A stretch of 64,000 nucleotides of DNA, from positions 2,398,501-2,462,500 of the forward strand of contig NZ_JAUCBS010000013.1 in the NCBI RefSeq assembly GCF_034676705.1, given 5' to 3'. Positions 7,395 through 15,389 of the stretch are shown piece by piece. The position numbers and the translations under genes were made by a program. The stretch is from Gemmobacter sp. GTDB lineage: Bacteria; Pseudomonadota; Alphaproteobacteria; Rhodobacterales; Rhodobacteraceae. Under the pieces are notes generated by a model. That model ran no database searches. It saw nothing but the letters and a program-made list of their open reading frames with translations, and had not been told where the DNA came from. Positions within the stretch are counted from its first letter, which is position 1, and the number at the start of each line of letters is the position of its first letter.

Positions 7395-8469
7395 ATGGCG
7401 TTCGACAAGATTGCGGTTCTGGGTCTGGGCAAGGTGGGCCATCTGGCGGCAGAACTGCTGGCCGGCGCCGGGTTCGAGGTGACAGGCATTGATGCGCGCG
7501 GCCTGGAGGGCGCACCGTTCAAGGTGAAGGCCGTCGACATTTCCAACGAGGCGGCGCTGCGCGGCGCGCTGGCCGGTCAGCAGGCGGTGCTGTCCTGCCT
7601 GCCCTATCACCTGAATATCGGGGTTTCGACCGTCGCCCATGGCATGGGGCTGCACTATTTCGACCTGACCGAGGATGTGCCGACCACCAACCATATCCGC
7701 AAGCTGGCCGAAACCTCGGCCGGGGTGATGGCGCCGCAATGCGGGCTGGCGCCGGGCTTTGTCGGCATCGTGGCGGCCGATCTGGCGAACCGGTTCGAAA
7801 AGGTCCGCTCGATCCGCCTGCGGGTGGGCGCGCTGCCGCAGAACCCCACGGGCCTGCTGGGCTATGCGTTCAACTGGTCGCCCGAGGGCGTGGTGAACGA
7901 ATACCTCAACGATTGCGAGGTGATCGAGGAAGGCACGCGCAAGATGGTCTCGGCCATGGAATGGCTGGAAACCATCTATGTGCATGGGGTGAAGCTGGAG
8001 GCGTTCACCACCTCGGGCGGGCTGGGGACGATGTGCGAGACCTATGCCGGCAAGATCGAGAACCTCGATTACAAGACCATGCGCTATCCGGGCCATGTGC
8101 AGCTGATGAACTTTTTTCTTCCACGAACTTCTGATGCGCGAAAACCGGGCCGAGGCGGGGCGGATCCTGACCCATGCCAAGCCGCCGGTGGATGAGGATG
8201 TGGTCTATGTCCATGTCGCCGCCGAAGGCTGGGACGGTGCCCAGCTGAAGCGCAAGGAATTCGTGCGCGCCTATTATCCGCAGGAAATCAACGGCAAGCG
8301 CCGCACGGCGATTGCCTGGACCACCTCGGCCTCGGTCGTCGCGGTGATCGAGATGGTGCGCGCGGGCACGCTGCCCGCCAGGGGCTTCCTGAAACAGGAA
8401 GACATTCCGCTGGCCCCGTGGGAGGCGACCCGCACTGGCGCGCTGTATGAAAAGGGCGCGCGGCGCTAG
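7395..8469 (+). pseudogene. Saccharopine-dehydrogenase-like oxidoreductase with a frameshift
   Basis: The N-terminal part (7395 onward) has a Rossmann fold (IAVLGLGKVGHLAAELL), FDLTEDV, APQCGLAPGFVGI and RYPGHVQLMNFF, typical of the LYS9/saccharopine dehydrogenase family. Reading then leaves frame at 8118: one extra C after six Ts. In the next frame the protein continues FHELLMRENRAEAGRIL (ATG at 8134) and runs to 8469, giving about 357 residues in total. The downstream part keeps normal family sequence and codon use, so the break is recent, a sequencing error, or recoded by a +1 shift; a -1 shift meets a stop at once. The enzyme would oxidise saccharopine or a related amino acid in lysine turnover. 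The start at 7395 has GAAAGGGA upstream. Confidence 0.8.
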
Positions 8470-8470
8470 G

Positions 8471-9820
8471 TCAACCGGGCGGGCGCGGGGTCAGCCGCAG
8501 CCGGATACCGTCGCGCGCCCGCACCGTCAGATGCGCGACCGGCACTGGCGGCGGGCCTTCGGCCTGCAACCGGAACGCCGCCACGATCTGCGCCAGCAGC
8601 AGCGGGCCTTCGACCATGGCGAACCCTGCCCCGGTGCAGACGCGGGGGCCGGCGGAAAACGGCATATAGGCCTCGCGGGCGCAGGCCCGGGTTTCCTCGC
8701 GCGACCAGCGGTCGGGGTCGAACGCGTCGGGCGTGTCCCAGATGCGTTCGTGCCGGTGCAGGTGCCAGGGCGACAGCACCACCTGCGCCCCGGGCGCGAC
8801 ATCGCGGTCGCGGAACCGCTCGGGCTCCGTGGTTTCGCGCACCATCATGGGAACGGGGGGATAAAGCCGCAGCGCCTCGCGGAACACATCGCGGGTAAAG
8901 CGCAGCTTCGACAGGGCGCCGAACGACGGATCGGCGGCAAAGGCCGCAGCCTCTGCCGCGACCCGCTCCTGCGCCTGCGGATGGGTCGCCAGCAGATACA
9001 GCGCCCAGGCCAGCGCCGAGGCGCTGGTTTCATGCCCCGCCAGAAAGAAGATCGCCACCTGATCGACCATTTCGGCGGTATCGAAGCGATCCCCCGTCAC
9101 TGGATCGGCGGTGGTCATGATCTTGGTCGCCAGATCATCCGGGGCGGTGCCGGCGGCGATCTCGGCCATGCGGGTGGCCGTCAGCTGCTCGATCAGGGCG
9201 CGGATGGCGCGGGCGGTGCGCAGGGTGCGGCGGCGATGGAACCGGGGCATCCAGCGCGGCAGCGGCACGAAGGCCGCAAGGTTCAGGATGGGCTGGGTGC
9301 GCTGATAATCGCGGAACTGGTCAAAGACCGCCCTTGCCACGGCATGTTCGATGGGAATGGAAAACAGCGTGCGAAAGATCACATCGGCCGCGGCATGGCT
9401 GGTGTGCCCCTCGATCTCGGTCACGCCGGGCGCCAGCCGTGCGACCGCCGCCCGGCCGGCCGCCAGCATGGCCGGAAAGGTATCGCGCAGCCGCCCGCCT
9501 TCGAACGCCGGGTCGATGATGCGGCGCTGGCGCTGCCAGACCGCGCCATTGGTCACAAAGACCGAATTGCCCAGCAGGGGCCGCAACCCTTCGTTGATGC
9601 GGGTGGATTTCGGAAAATCCGCCGGCCGCGCCTTCAGCACCAGATCGACCAGCGCCGGATCGTTGCACAGATAGCTGCGGAAGAACGGCGTGCGGAATTC
9701 GGCCATCCAGGCGCGATAGAGCCGCGCCGGCTGCGCCGACAGGATATCGGCCCGGAACAGCCGCAGGTATCGCAACAGCGATACCTTGTCGGGGCGGCTG
9801 GCGGGTTTCGGCGGGGTCAT
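8471..9820 (-). CDS. Cytochrome P450
   Basis: This 449-residue haem monooxygenase has all hallmark motifs: I-helix AGHETSAS (about residue 262, oxygen activation), the ExxR motif in REALRLYP, the PERW-like segment FDPDRWSREE, and the haem loop FSAGPRVCTGAGFA with the proximal cysteine near residue 395. It has no membrane anchor, so it is probably cytosolic and needs separate ferredoxin and reductase partners, which are not nearby. The substrate is unknown; the wide I-helix cavity motif resembles fatty-acid or terpenoid P450s. Its start overlaps the stop of the upstream hydrolase gene by four bases, so the two are likely cotranslated. It converges on the saccharopine-dehydrogenase-like gene with no spacer. 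Confidence 0.92.
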   Translation of the reverse strand: MTPPKPASRPDKVSLLRYLRLFRADILSAQPARLYRAWMAEFRTPFFRSYLCNDPALVDLVLKARPADFPKSTRINEGLRPLLGNSVFVTNGAVWQRQRRIIDPAFEGGRLRDTFPAMLAAGRAAVARLAPGVTEIEGHTSHAAADVIFRTLFSIPIEHAVARAVFDQFRDYQRTQPILNLAAFVPLPRWMPRFHRRRTLRTARAIRALIEQLTATRMAEIAAGTAPDDLATKIMTTADPVTGDRFDTAEMVDQVAIFFLAGHETSASALAWALYLLATHPQAQERVAAEAAAFAADPSFGALSKLRFTRDVFREALRLYPPVPMMVRETTEPERFRDRDVAPGAQVVLSPWHLHRHERIWDTPDAFDPDRWSREETRACAREAYMPFSAGPRVCTGAGFAMVEGPLLLAQIVAAFRLQAEGPPPVPVAHLTVRARDGIRLRLTPRPPG

Positions 9821-11025
9821 GCCAGTGTTCTATACCGGGAAACCGCCGTGGCAATGCGACTTTTCGACGGGGCACGCGCCCCCATGCGGTCCCACAGGGT
9901 CAATGGCCCGGCGGTGATACGGAAGTAATCATAGGCGTCGAGCGCATCGGGCAGCGCGTCAAAGGCGCACAGATACTGGAAATGGATGCGGAAATAGCGC
10001 CATTTCATCGCTGCCAGCCGCGCGGGACTGAGCGTCTGGCTGAAGGCGGCGGAAATCACCAGCGGCCAGCGCGCGCCATCGGGCGCAACCCCGGTCACCG
10101 CCACCGGATCGCACAGCGCGAATGTGCAGCCATCGCCCGGGGCGGATACATCGACCCACGGGATCCGCCCCTGCCCCGCCATCAGCGCCAGATCGCCGCG
10201 CAGCCGGCCGGCCGCGGGCAGGAAAGACACCATCGGCACCGCCTGCCCCAGCGTCAGAAACGACAGCGCCGGCCCGTCTGGCAGCCCCTGACGCAGCAGA
10301 TCGGCCAGCACCGACACCCCCAGATGCGCCCCCGAGGAATGGCCGACCACCAGCACCTCATCCGCCCCTTCGGCCATGGCGGCACGGATGCGGTCGCCGA
10401 AGACTGCCAGCCGCGCCTCGAGATCGGGGGGATAGGCGCCGCGCAGGGCGGCGCCATAGGCGAAATCATGCATCAGGTAATGGGCAAAGACCTTGCCATC
10501 CCACCGCTTGAACAGCCGCAGCAGCGCCCAGACGGTCGCAATCGCCGGCACGACCGCCAGCCATGCCGGCAGCAGCAGCGCCGCCAGCGCCCCCACGCCC
10601 CAGGCCAGCACCAGCGCCAGGGCCAGCTGCCCCAGCAGCATCGCCACCGGGTAAAAGGCCGCCAGCACCGGCCCCTTGCGCAGCCGCATCAGCGGCCAGA
10701 TCGCCCCGGTGCCGAAATAAACCCATGCCGTGCGCAGCATCTGCCAATAGGTCGCGGCAATGCCGCCCGGCATGGCGGCCTGCACCAGATCGTGCCAGAC
10801 CAGCACCTCGAACCGCGTCTCGACCACCGCGCCTTCGATATTGGCCGTCACCCGCCAGCCCGATTTCGCCGGTCGCAACGACAGGTCATAGTCCGAAAGC
10901 CGCGCCTGATCGCTGCCTTCCTTGCGGTACAGCTCGCGGTAGCGGCGCGGCGGGAACGGATCGAAGCCGGGGATATAGACCACCACCCGCCGCGCCACCT
11001 GCCGATCTGCGCCCTTGTCGTTCAT
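9817..11025 (-). CDS. Membrane-associated alpha/beta hydrolase-like protein
   Basis: A 402-residue protein that I do not recognise as a named enzyme. It starts with RRVVVYIPGFDPFPPRRYRELY, has two or three hydrophobic segments at roughly residues 105-165, and then a serine-hydrolase elbow VLVVGHSSGAHLG, so it looks like a lipase or esterase with an inserted membrane hairpin. The downstream P450 overlaps it by four bases, suggesting one lipid- or hydrophobe-modifying pair. I chose the ATG at 11025 (MNDKGADRQ) because AAGGA lies eight bases upstream; earlier in-frame starts lack a ribosome site. Confidence 0.7.
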   Translation of the reverse strand: MNDKGADRQVARRVVVYIPGFDPFPPRRYRELYRKEGSDQARLSDYDLSLRPAKSGWRVTANIEGAVVETRFEVLVWHDLVQAAMPGGIAATYWQMLRTAWVYFGTGAIWPLMRLRKGPVLAAFYPVAMLLGQLALALVLAWGVGALAALLLPAWLAVVPAIATVWALLRLFKRWDGKVFAHYLMHDFAYGAALRGAYPPDLEARLAVFGDRIRAAMAEGADEVLVVGHSSGAHLGVSVLADLLRQGLPDGPALSFLTLGQAVPMVSFLPAAGRLRGDLALMAGQGRIPWVDVSAPGDGCTFALCDPVAVTGVAPDGARWPLVISAAFSQTLSPARLAAMKWRYFRIHFQYLCAFDALPDALDAYDYFRITAGPLTLWDRMGARAPSKSRIATAVSRYRTLA

Positions 11026-11066
11026 CGACCCCATCCTTCGCGGCAGCACCCGTCCGAAACCGCGCA

Positions 11067-11127
11067 GGGGTATTTGGGGCAAGATGATGCCCCCCCGTCA
11101 CGCTGCATCATCTTGCGTCAAATACCC
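11067..11127. repeat. Head-to-head element pair forming a long hairpin
   Basis: Left arm 11067-11090 (GGGGTATTTGGGGCAAGATG, then ATGC) and right arm 11104-11127 are complementary over 24 bases with two mismatches, around a 13-base loop. This is the CAAGATGATGC tail type, shared with the copy at 7234-7259. The pair lies 3' of ccdA and upstream of the hydrolase gene on the same strand. Confidence 0.75.
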
Positions 11128-11160
11128 CCGCCGGAGGCACCTGCCGCATGTGCATGTCTG

Positions 11161-11910
11161 TCAGCCCAAGGTGGCAAGAATGGGGAAAGTTTCCAGCAGC
11201 CAGAAGGAAAACGCCGCGAACTGGCCCGTGGCCATCATCAGCCCGACCGTCCATAGCAGCAGGCCCGAGATACGCTCGATCCGGCCCATGTGGCGCTTCA
11301 TCCAGGCCATCGGGCGCTGCATCGCCGGAAAGAACGCCGCGACCAGCAGGAACGGTATCCCCAGGCCCACGGCATAGCCCGCCAGCAGAACGGTGCCGCG
11401 CGCCAGATCGGCCTCGGACGCGGCCATCGACAGGATGGCGCCCAGGATCGGGCCCAGGCAGGGCGTCCAGCCAAAGGCAAAGGCCAGCCCCAGCACATAG
11501 GCGCCAAGCGCCGATCCGCCCTGATCGCCGGCATCCACCCGCGCCTCGCGGTCCAGAAAGGGAATGCGGAACACGCCGATGAAATGCGCGCCAAAGATCA
11601 TGATGCTGATCCCGGCAATGGTGACGAACCAGTCCTGATAATGCAGCAGGGCCCGCCCCAGCGCCGATGCCGCGATACCCAGAATCAGGAACACCGTCGA
11701 CAGGCCCAGCACGAAGAACACCGCCGCCAGCACCACAGGCCCGCGCCGTTCGGCGCCCTGCATCTGGTTGACGGAAACGCCGCCCATATAGGCCAGATAG
11801 GGCGGCACGATGGGCAGCACGCAGGGGCTGAGGAACGACAGCAGGCCCGCCGCCCCCGCCACGAACAGCGCCGGCAGCAGCCCCGCGTCGATCAGGTCGA
11901 TCCCGAACAT
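11161..11910 (-). CDS. ccdA: CcdA-type cytochrome c biogenesis / thiol electron-transfer membrane protein
   Basis: The 249-residue protein has six predicted membrane helices and the paired redox cysteines of the DsbD/CcdA family: FLSPCVLPIVPPYLAYMGG (Cys30) and GWTPCLGPILGA (about Cys148). CcdA moves reducing equivalents from cytoplasmic thioredoxin to the periplasm for cytochrome c maturation. It lacks the fused thioredoxin domains of DsbD. The start at 11910 gives the conserved short N-terminus, and GGACGGAGGGAAC precedes it; an earlier in-frame ATG would add 19 polar residues. No other cytochrome c biogenesis genes are next to it. Confidence 0.87.
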   Translation of the reverse strand: MFGIDLIDAGLLPALFVAGAAGLLSFLSPCVLPIVPPYLAYMGGVSVNQMQGAERRGPVVLAAVFFVLGLSTVFLILGIAASALGRALLHYQDWFVTIAGISIMIFGAHFIGVFRIPFLDREARVDAGDQGGSALGAYVLGLAFAFGWTPCLGPILGAILSMAASEADLARGTVLLAGYAVGLGIPFLLVAAFFPAMQRPMAWMKRHMGRIERISGLLLWTVGLMMATGQFAAFSFWLLETFPILATLG

Positions 11911-12026
11911 GTTCCCTCCGTCCCGCTGTTCCGGCCCAGCCTTAGCGCAGGGCGCGCGGGGCGTCACCGGGACAGACGGTCACATCGGCGTGGACTTGCA
12001 CGATGCGACCGTCCGGCAGGTACGGG

Positions 12027-14810
12027 TCAGCGGTTGCCCGACCACCAGCCACGGCGACGCGGCTTGCTGTCGCCATCGGCCTCGGTCTCGGTCTCGGCCA
12101 GTTCGGCGGCTTGCGGCGCCTCGGCGGCAGCCTCGGCCATCACCGGCACGGCAACCGGCACCGCGACGACGGGTTCGGCCACCGGCTCGGCCACAGCCGC
12201 CTCGGGCGCTTCGGCCTCGGTTGCCCTGGCCTTGCTGCGCGACTTGGCTGTCGTCGTGCTGCGCTTGCGGGTCGTCTTGGCCGGGGCTTCGGCCGCCCCC
12301 TCGGGCCCGGCTGCCACCTCGGCCACCGGGGCCTCGGCGGTTTCGGCAGCCTTGGCCTTGGACTTGGACGACTTGCTGGTCGATGCCTTCTTGGTGGCGG
12401 GCTTGGCCGGCTTGGCCTCGGGCGCCTCCTCGACGGTTTCGGCCTTGGCCTTGGTCGACTTGCTGCGCGACCGCGTGGTCTTCTTGACCGGCGCTTCGGC
12501 GGCCTCGGCCGGGGCCGTTTCGGCCACGGCTTCGGTCACCACGGCGGCAGACTCGACCACGGCTTCGGCGGCAACGGCCACCACGACCGGCTCGGCCACC
12601 GGCGCCTCGGCAACAGGTTCGTCGGCCGCGATCTCGGCGGCATCGTCGCCATCGCCCTCGTCGCCATCCTCGCCGTCGTCGTCGCCATCGGCCGACCCAT
12701 CGGCGCCATCGGCCCCACCCTGCGACGAACCGCTGCGGCGGCGGCGACGGCGGCGGCGCTTTTTCTTGCCGTTGCCCTGGCCATCGCCATCCTTCGCCTC
12801 GGGCGCGGCCGCTTCGGCGGCTTCGGCCTCGACGACCTCCTCGGCTTCCGCCTCGACCTCGTCCTCGATCTCGGGATCGAGGTAATCCTCGTCCAGTTCC
12901 GGCATGGCGCTGGCATCCAGCGACACGACCGGCGCCACGGGGGCGACCAGGCGGGTGGCGGTCTTGAACTTGTCGATCACGTAATCGGGGCTGATCAGCG
13001 CGGGATCAGCCTCCATCCGCACGGCCATGCCATAGCGGATTTCGATCTGGGCGATATGTTCGCGCTTGTGGTTGAACAGGTAGTTCACGATGCCCACGGG
13101 CGCCTTGACCAGCACTTCCTTGGACCGCTTGCGCGTGCCTTCTTCTTCCAGCGCGCGCAGGATCGCCAGCGCAAGGCTGTCGTCCGAGCGGATCAGGCCG
13201 GTGCCATGGCAATGCGGGCACGGCTGGGTGGTGCTTTCCAGCATGCCAGGGCGCAGGCGCTGGCGGCTCATCTCCATCAGGCCAAAGCCCGAGATGCGGC
13301 CAACCTGGATGCGCGCGCGGTCGGTCTTCAGCTTGTCCTTCAGGCGCTTTTCGACGGCGGCGTTGTTCTTGCGCTCTTCCATGTCGATGAAGTCAATGAC
13401 GATCAGCCCGGCCAGGTCGCGCAGGCGCAGCTGGCGGGCGATTTCGTCGGCGGCCTCAAGGTTGGTCTTGAGCGCGGTATCCTCGATCGAGCCTTCCTTG
13501 GTGGCCCGGCCAGAGTTCACGTCGATCGCCACCAGCGCCTCGGTGACGCCGATCACGATATAGCCGCCCGATTTCAGCTGCACGACCGGGTTGAACATGC
13601 CGGCCAGATAGCTTTCCACCTGGAAGCGGGCGAACAGCGGCTGGGTATCGGCATAGGGCTGCACCACGCGCGCCTGCGACGGCATGATCATGCGCATGAA
13701 ATCCTTGGCGGTGCGATAGCCGTTCGCGCCTTCGACCAGGATTTCCTCGATCTCGCGGCTGTAAAGGTCGCGGATCGTGCGTTTGATCAGGTCGCCTTCC
13801 TCATAGATCGGGGCGGGGGCGTGCGACTGGAAGGTCAGGTCGCGGATCTGTTCCCAGAGCCGGCACAGATATTCGTAATCGCGCTTGATTTCCTGCTTGG
13901 TGCGCTTGGCACCCGCGGTCCGCACGATCAGGCCGGCGCCTTCCGGCACCTCGATCTCGGATGCGATTTCCTTCAGCTTCTTGCGGTCCACCGCATTGGT
14001 GATCTTGCGCGAAATGCCGCCGCCGCGCGCGGTGTTGGGCATCAGGACGCAATACCGGCCGGCCAGCGACAGATAGGTCGTCAGCGCGGCCCCCTTGTTG
14101 CCGCGTTCTTCCTTGACCACCTGGACCAGCATGATCTGCCGGACCTTCACGACTTCCTGGATCTTGTATTTTTTCGGGCGCGGGCGGCGCGGCTCGGGGA
14201 TTTCCTCGGCCAGATCTTCCTCGGCGACAGATTCGATCTCGTCGTCGATGTCGGCGGCATGATCCACCGCGTGATAGTGATCGTCGCCGTTCTCGGCCTC
14301 GGCCGGTTCGGCCTGCACGACGGCATCATCGGGCAGCGGCTGGGCCGATGCCACGTCGAACAGCGCGTCGGCGCCGGTTTCCTCGCCCAGATCGACGACA
14401 TCCATCGCGCCGATCTCGGCGCTGGTCACCGCATCGGTGCTGCGGGCGGCCTCGGCCTTGGGGTCTGGCCGGCGCGAGGGTTTGCGGCGGCGGCCGTTTT
14501 CCTCGTCCGCTTCGGCGCGGTGGGCGGCGCGTTCTTCTTCCAGCAGGGCGCGGCGGTCGGCGACCGGGATCTGGTAGTAGTCCGGGTGAATCTCGGCAAA
14601 GGCGAGGAAGCCATGCCGGTTCCCGCCGTAATCCACGAAGGCCGCCTGAAGCGAGGGTTCAACCCGCGTCACCTTGGCCAGGTAGATGTTCCCGGCCAGC
14701 TGGCGCTTGTTTACCGTTTCAAAGTCGAATTCCTCGACCTTGTTTCCGTCCACCACCACAACCCGGGTTTCTTCCGGGTGGGTGGCATCGATGAGCATTT
14801 TCTTTGCCAT
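12027..14810 (-). CDS. rne: Ribonuclease E
   Basis: This 927-residue endoribonuclease is central to mRNA decay and rRNA processing and organises the degradosome near the membrane. It starts MAKKMLIDATHPEETRVVVV. The S1 RNA-binding domain (about 35-370) is interrupted by a long acidic insert, as in other alphaproteobacterial enzymes. The DNase-I-like catalytic part includes VAIDVNSGRATKEGS with the metal-binding aspartate, and the zinc link is CPHCHGTG. From about residue 560 the C-terminus is disordered: an acidic run, an arginine-rich patch and alternating Ala/Glu/Pro/Lys, ending GWWSGNR. The start at 14810 follows the family; an upstream ATG adds only five residues. Confidence 0.96.
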   Translation of the reverse strand: MAKKMLIDATHPEETRVVVVDGNKVEEFDFETVNKRQLAGNIYLAKVTRVEPSLQAAFVDYGGNRHGFLAFAEIHPDYYQIPVADRRALLEEERAAHRAEADEENGRRRKPSRRPDPKAEAARSTDAVTSAEIGAMDVVDLGEETGADALFDVASAQPLPDDAVVQAEPAEAENGDDHYHAVDHAADIDDEIESVAEEDLAEEIPEPRRPRPKKYKIQEVVKVRQIMLVQVVKEERGNKGAALTTYLSLAGRYCVLMPNTARGGGISRKITNAVDRKKLKEIASEIEVPEGAGLIVRTAGAKRTKQEIKRDYEYLCRLWEQIRDLTFQSHAPAPIYEEGDLIKRTIRDLYSREIEEILVEGANGYRTAKDFMRMIMPSQARVVQPYADTQPLFARFQVESYLAGMFNPVVQLKSGGYIVIGVTEALVAIDVNSGRATKEGSIEDTALKTNLEAADEIARQLRLRDLAGLIVIDFIDMEERKNNAAVEKRLKDKLKTDRARIQVGRISGFGLMEMSRQRLRPGMLESTTQPCPHCHGTGLIRSDDSLALAILRALEEEGTRKRSKEVLVKAPVGIVNYLFNHKREHIAQIEIRYGMAVRMEADPALISPDYVIDKFKTATRLVAPVAPVVSLDASAMPELDEDYLDPEIEDEVEAEAEEVVEAEAAEAAAPEAKDGDGQGNGKKKRRRRRRRRSGSSQGGADGADGSADGDDDGEDGDEGDGDDAAEIAADEPVAEAPVAEPVVVAVAAEAVVESAAVVTEAVAETAPAEAAEAPVKKTTRSRSKSTKAKAETVEEAPEAKPAKPATKKASTSKSSKSKAKAAETAEAPVAEVAAGPEGAAEAPAKTTRKRSTTTAKSRSKARATEAEAPEAAVAEPVAEPVVAVPVAVPVMAEAAAEAPQAAELAETETEADGDSKPRRRGWWSGNR

Positions 14811-15389
14811 TGCAATCCATTGCACCCCGCCGCAGTCGCCTGCGGCCTGGCGGTTCCCCGCAGGGGCCCGCGCTTGCGGAAGGGTGTCTTGTCTGGGGAA
14901 GGCGCCTGCCGGAGTGCGCGGGCGGCGCGGCCATGGGCCGCCCCGTCATCCTCTGCACCGATCCGTCTCGCACCATCGCGGTTCTCTCAAGGGCGTCTTG
15001 CGACGCCCGACTGTATCGACCCGTCGGGCCCTGCGGCCCTTCGGGCAACTTGCGGCCTTGCGGCCATTCCGGCTGCGGTATCACCACCCTAGCGGCCCAA
15101 GGCCACCCGGGATCGGACGCACAGAGAATTGCGGGCGGGGCCATGACCCCGCGTGTGGCGACCCTAGCGGCAAAGCGGCAGCAAACACAATGGCAAATCG
15201 CGGCGGGTCGTGGCGGCATGAGGACGGCGCGCCGCCAGGATGCCCGCAGGATGCCCAAATCGGCCGCGGGGCCGCCTTAATCCGGGCTAAATCTTTGTGC
15301 GGTATCCGGGACACGAACAATCTGCGCGCGAACGGCGGATTGTCTTGCAACCGGGCGTCATCGCCCGCCCAGACAGGACTATATAACGA
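14811..15389. other. 579-base divergent spacer: probable rne leader and RTX-gene promoter region
   Basis: No convincing gene is present. The part nearer rne is GC-rich with alternating GCGGCC/GGCCGC and CCTTCGGG/TGCGGCC blocks (about 15030-15070) able to fold on the minus strand. It may be a long rne 5' leader like the one through which E. coli RNase E autoregulates; that is inference. From about 15290 the sequence becomes less GC-rich, as expected for the promoter of the RTX gene. Confidence 0.4.

Noticed and set aside
8109..8124. Programmed -1 frameshifting at the T run in the saccharopine-dehydrogenase-like gene
   Set aside because: A -1 shift leads to a stop within six codons; the conserved downstream frame needs +1 (or -2).
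12003..15092. A very long open frame (over 1,000 codons) on the plus strand opposite rne
   Set aside because: It is antisense to the clear RNase E gene and consists of Gly/Arg/Leu/His-rich sequence produced by the reversed codons of a GC-rich gene; no family similarity.
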